Source: Gordonia sp. (in: high G+C Gram-positive bacteria)
GTDB lineage: Bacteria; Actinomycetota; Actinomycetes; Mycobacteriales; Mycobacteriaceae
NCBI GenBank assembly: GCA_030152405.1
Contig: JASLJL010000267.1
Location: 1-7,064, forward strand
Reading direction: 5' to 3'
Length of the DNA stretch: 7,064 nt
Below the pieces are notes generated by a model, which was given only the letters and a program-made list of their open reading frames with translations, had not been told where the DNA came from and searched no databases. Positions 5,101 to 7,064 of this stretch are shown here, piece by piece. Both the position numbers and the translations under genes were made by a program. The number at the start of each line of letters is the position of its first letter. Positions within the stretch are counted from its first letter, which is position 1.

Positions 5101-6504
5101 GTGTCCAGAATCGTCATCATCGGTGGAGGTCCGGCGGGATACGAGGCCGCACTGGCTGGTGCGGCCTACGGCGCCGACATCACGATGATCGATTCGGATG
5201 GCCCCGGCGGCGCATGCGTCCTCTGGGACTGTGTCCCGTCGAAGACATTCATCGCGTCCACCGGCATCCGCACGGATGTCCGCCGCGCTCAGGACCTGGG
5301 TGTCCGGGTGCAGGTCGACGCCTCGCAGATCGATCTCCCGCGCATTCACCAGCGTGTGAAAGACCTCGCCTTCGCGCAGTCCGCGGACATCCGCGCACGT
5401 CTCACCTCGGAAGGGGAGAAGATCGTGTCCGGTCGGGCGCGTCTCGCCGCGACACAGCCGGGGGTCGGCGCGCACACCGTCGTCGCGACGCTGCCGGACG
5501 GCACGGAGGAGCAGTTCGACGGCGACGTCGTGCTCATCTCGACGGGAGCGTCGCCGCGCGTGCTCCCGACCGCCGTGCCCGACGGCGAACGCATTCTCAA
5601 CTGGCGTCAGCTGTACGACCTGACCGAACTCCCCGAGCACCTGGTGATCGTCGGTTCCGGTGTCACCGGAGCCGAGTTCGCACACGCCTACACCGAGCTG
5701 GGCGTGAAGGTGACGCTCGTGTCGAGCCGCGACCGCGTGCTTCCGCACGAGGACGAGGACGCCGCGCTGGTCCTGGAGGACGCCTTCTCCGAGCGCGGCG
5801 TCACCCTCATCAAGCACGCCCGCGCAGATCAGGTGACGCGTGACGAGACCACCGCCACCGTGCACCTGGCCGACGGCAAGGAGGTCGTCGGCACGCATGT
5901 CCTGATGACCGTCGGTTCGGTGCCGAACACGGCGGACCTCGGTCTCGAGGAAGCCGGCATCGCCGTCGACCGCGGCGGGTACATCACCGTCGACCGCGTG
6001 TCGCGGACGTCGGTGCCCGGTGTGTACGCGGCGGGCGACTGCACCGGCCTGCTTCCGCTGGCATCGGTAGCAGCCATGCAGGGCCGCATCGCCATGTATC
6101 ACTCGCTGGGCGAGGGCGTGAGCCCGCTGCGGCTGAAGACCGTCGCGTCGGCCATCTTCACGCGGCCGGAGATCGCGAACGTCGGCGTCTCGCAGAAGGC
6201 CATCGATGCGGGGGAGTACCCGGCGCGCACCGTCATGCTGCCGCTGAAGACCAATCCGCGAGCCAAGATGTCGGGCCTGCGGCGCGGCTTCATCAAGATC
6301 TTCTGCCGTCCCGCGACGGGTGTGGTGATCGGCGGCGTGGTCGTCGCGCCGAACGCCTCGGAGCTGATCCTGCCGATCGCGCTCGCCGTCGAGAACAAGC
6401 TGCAGGTGTCCGAAGTCGCCAGCACGTTCTCGGTGTACCCGTCGCTGTCGGGGTCGGTCGCCGAGGCCGCGCGCCAGCTCGTGCGTCACGACGACCTGGA
6501 CTGA
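5101..6504 (+). CDS. lpdA: LpdA-type flavoprotein NAD(P)H oxidoreductase (atypical disulfide reductase family)
   Basis: A 467-residue FAD protein of the lipoamide dehydrogenase/glutathione reductase fold. The FAD site GGGPAGYE is at 8-15, the NAD(P) site GSGVTGAE at 185-192, the second FAD motif AGDCTG at 311-316, and the dimerisation domain from about 345. After the NAD(P)-binding strand comes SSR (208-210), not an acidic residue, compatible with NADPH as well as NADH. The redox motif is GGACVLWDCVPSK (37-49) with both cysteines, Cys39 and Cys44. The C-terminal HPTxxE catalytic dyad is replaced by YPSLSG (446-451). The M. tuberculosis homologue (Rv3303c) was reported as a quinone reductase lacking lipoamide dehydrogenase activity; this one is probably similar, but its retained dithiol leaves a disulfide substrate open. 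It is divergent from the cyclotransferase-like gene. Confidence 0.93.
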   Translation: MSRIVIIGGGPAGYEAALAGAAYGADITMIDSDGPGGACVLWDCVPSKTFIASTGIRTDVRRAQDLGVRVQVDASQIDLPRIHQRVKDLAFAQSADIRARLTSEGEKIVSGRARLAATQPGVGAHTVVATLPDGTEEQFDGDVVLISTGASPRVLPTAVPDGERILNWRQLYDLTELPEHLVIVGSGVTGAEFAHAYTELGVKVTLVSSRDRVLPHEDEDAALVLEDAFSERGVTLIKHARADQVTRDETTATVHLADGKEVVGTHVLMTVGSVPNTADLGLEEAGIAVDRGGYITVDRVSRTSVPGVYAAGDCTGLLPLASVAAMQGRIAMYHSLGEGVSPLRLKTVASAIFTRPEIANVGVSQKAIDAGEYPARTVMLPLKTNPRAKMSGLRRGFIKIFCRPATGVVIGGVVVAPNASELILPIALAVENKLQVSEVASTFSVYPSLSGSVAEAARQLVRHDDLD

Positions 6505-6519
6505 CCGCGTTCGACGAGC

Positions 6520-6542
6520 GGGCTCGACGCCGGTCGAGCGCC
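6520..6542 (+). terminator. Possible stem-loop terminator after lpdA
   Basis: GCTCGAC (6522-6528) pairs perfectly with GTCGAGC (6533-6539) around a GCCG loop, and two further G-C pairs extend the stem if G6540 is bulged. It begins 15 bases after the lpdA stop. There is no T-run immediately after it, which is common for actinobacterial terminators but lowers certainty. Confidence 0.4.
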
Positions 6543-6565
6543 CGGACTCGATTGGCGCGAGAGCC

Positions 6566-6588
6566 TTTATTCTAATAATCTTTGGAAT
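6566..6588 (+). promoter_or_regulatory. AT-rich promoter region of the MFS transporter
   Basis: Only 4 of these 23 bases are G or C, in sharp contrast with the rest of the window. It contains overlapping -10-like hexamers, TATTCT (6568-6573 region) and TAATCT (6576-6581). An imperfectly spaced inverted pair, TATTC (from 6568) and GAATA (6585-6589), brackets it and could be an operator. No clear -35 is seen. Confidence 0.45.
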
Positions 6589-6598
6589 ATGGGTTCTT

Positions 6599-6605
6599 GG
6601 GGTGA
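6599..6605 (+). promoter_or_regulatory. Shine-Dalgarno of the MFS transporter
   Basis: GGGGTGA matches the 3' part of the AGGAGGTGA anti-16S complement and ends four bases before the ATG at 6610. It favours that ATG over the in-frame ATG at 6589. Confidence 0.6.
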
Positions 6606-6609
6606 ATTG

Positions 6610-7064
6610 ATGGGCCGCGAGCATCGCGCGCCGGTGATCGTGCTGGCGGGCGGCGTCGCGTTGTACGCGATCAACGTGTACTTGACGACGAGTCTGCTGC
6701 CGAACGCGGTCGCCGACATCGGCGGCGAAGAGCTGTACGCGTGGACGATGACGGTGTTCCTGGTCGCGTCGGTCATATCGTCGATGCTGGTCAGTCGGGC
6801 GCTCGCCCGATTCGGGGCGCGGTCGGCGTATGTGGTCGGCTTCGTCGCCTTCGCCGCGGGCACGGTGGTCGCGGCGGCCTCTCCGACGATGGCGGTGATG
6901 CTGATCGGGCGGGCGATCCAGGGCTTCGCCGGTGGTCTCCTCGCTGGTCTGGGGTTCGCGGTCGTCCGAACAGTGCTGCCGGAGCGGCTGTGGCAGCGGT
7001 CCATCGCGCTGATGTCCGCGATGTGGGGGATCGGCAACGTCATCGGTCCGATCGTCGGTGGCGC
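6610..7064 (+). CDS. Major facilitator superfamily drug/H+ antiporter-like transporter (partial, C-terminus outside window)
   Basis: The first 151 residues of an MFS permease; the frame stays open to the right edge. Hydrophobic segments fall at about 8-30, 44-64, 72-92, 95-117 and 134-151. Between segments 2 and 3 is a divergent motif A loop, SRALARFGARSA (62-73), with basic residues on the cytosolic side. Segment 4 has GRAIQGFAGG (100-109), with the conserved membrane Arg and Gln of drug exporters. Segment 5 has GNVIGPIVGG (142-151), which matches antiporter motif C (GPxxGG). This points to proton-coupled export of a small molecule, but the substrate cannot be told from the N-terminal part. 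The start chosen is the ATG at 6610, which has a good ribosome site. An in-frame ATG at 6589 would add seven residues (MGSWGEL) and could serve a leaderless message. Confidence 0.88.
   Translation, partial: MGREHRAPVIVLAGGVALYAINVYLTTSLLPNAVADIGGEELYAWTMTVFLVASVISSMLVSRALARFGARSAYVVGFVAFAAGTVVAAASPTMAVMLIGRAIQGFAGGLLAGLGFAVVRTVLPERLWQRSIALMSAMWGIGNVIGPIVGG

Noticed and set aside
6543..6574. Second hairpin (GGC...GCC followed by TTTATTCT) as an intrinsic terminator
   Set aside because: The stem is only about three pairs, and the T-rich stretch is better explained as promoter for the transporter.
5083..6624. Long open frame on the minus strand opposite lpdA (513 codons)
   Set aside because: It lies antisense to lpdA, whose FAD and NAD(P) motifs are complete. 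Its translation is rich in Arg, His, Asp and Gly with no domain, as expected for a shadow of GC-rich codons.
6567..7043. Minus-strand open frame opposite the MFS transporter
   Set aside because: The plus strand encodes coherent membrane segments with MFS motifs and a ribosome site; the antisense frame is polar and featureless.
1..7064. CRISPR arrays, tRNA/rRNA, insertion sequences, toxin-antitoxin pairs or phage genes
   Set aside because: No repeat arrays, tRNA-like cloverleaf, terminal repeats, transposase or small paired genes were seen on either strand. The block looks like conserved housekeeping chromosome.

Overview
The window is very GC-rich, with strong G/C preference at third codon positions, GTG starts, tightly packed genes and short TANNNT -10 boxes close to start codons. 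Protein content and gene order point to a mycolic-acid actinobacterium (order Mycobacteriales; Gordonia or a close relative is my best guess, from memory of family sequences and not a search). The order lpdA / gamma-glutamylcyclotransferase-like / M20 amidohydrolase / purine nucleoside phosphorylase / pmmB matches, as I recall it, the Mycobacterium tuberculosis Rv3303c-Rv3308 neighbourhood. This is therefore mostly a conserved chromosomal core block, not a mobile or defence island.

Layout. (1) Positions 1-2596, minus strand: an apparent operon read right to left. It runs punA (purine nucleoside phosphorylase), then pmmB (phosphohexomutase family) with a TGATG stop/start junction, then a small single-pass membrane protein with an ATGA junction and a strong ribosome binding site, running off the left edge. 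(2) Positions 2597-2637: a 41-bp divergent promoter region with a plausible -10 box for each direction. (3) Positions 2638-4507, plus strand: a crotonase-fold enoyl-CoA isomerase/hydratase and an M20D amidohydrolase, 10 bp apart. (4) Positions 4517-5005, minus strand: a small gamma-glutamylcyclotransferase-like protein, convergent with the amidohydrolase across only 9 bp. (5) Positions 5006-5100: a divergent region with a 9-bp-arm palindrome overlapping the likely lpdA -35 area. (6) Positions 5101-6504, plus strand: lpdA, a flavoprotein disulfide-reductase-family NAD(P)H oxidoreductase. (7) Positions 6505-6609: a stem-loop and then an AT-rich promoter/leader. (8) Positions 6610-7064: the 5' part of a major facilitator transporter cut by the right edge.

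Functionally, punA and pmmB fit purine nucleoside salvage: phosphorolysis gives (deoxy)ribose-1-phosphate, which a PGM2-like mutase could convert to the 5-phosphate. LpdA is likely a quinone/redox-cycling reductase, not a true lipoamide dehydrogenase, because the C-terminal His-Glu pair is absent. Unlike the M. tuberculosis protein as I remember it, both N-terminal cysteines are present.

I found no tRNA, rRNA, CRISPR array, insertion sequence or phage gene, and no convincing undescribed multi-gene system. The most useful leads are the atypical LpdA active site, the divergent promoter architecture, the lpdA-upstream palindrome and the AT-rich leader of the transporter.
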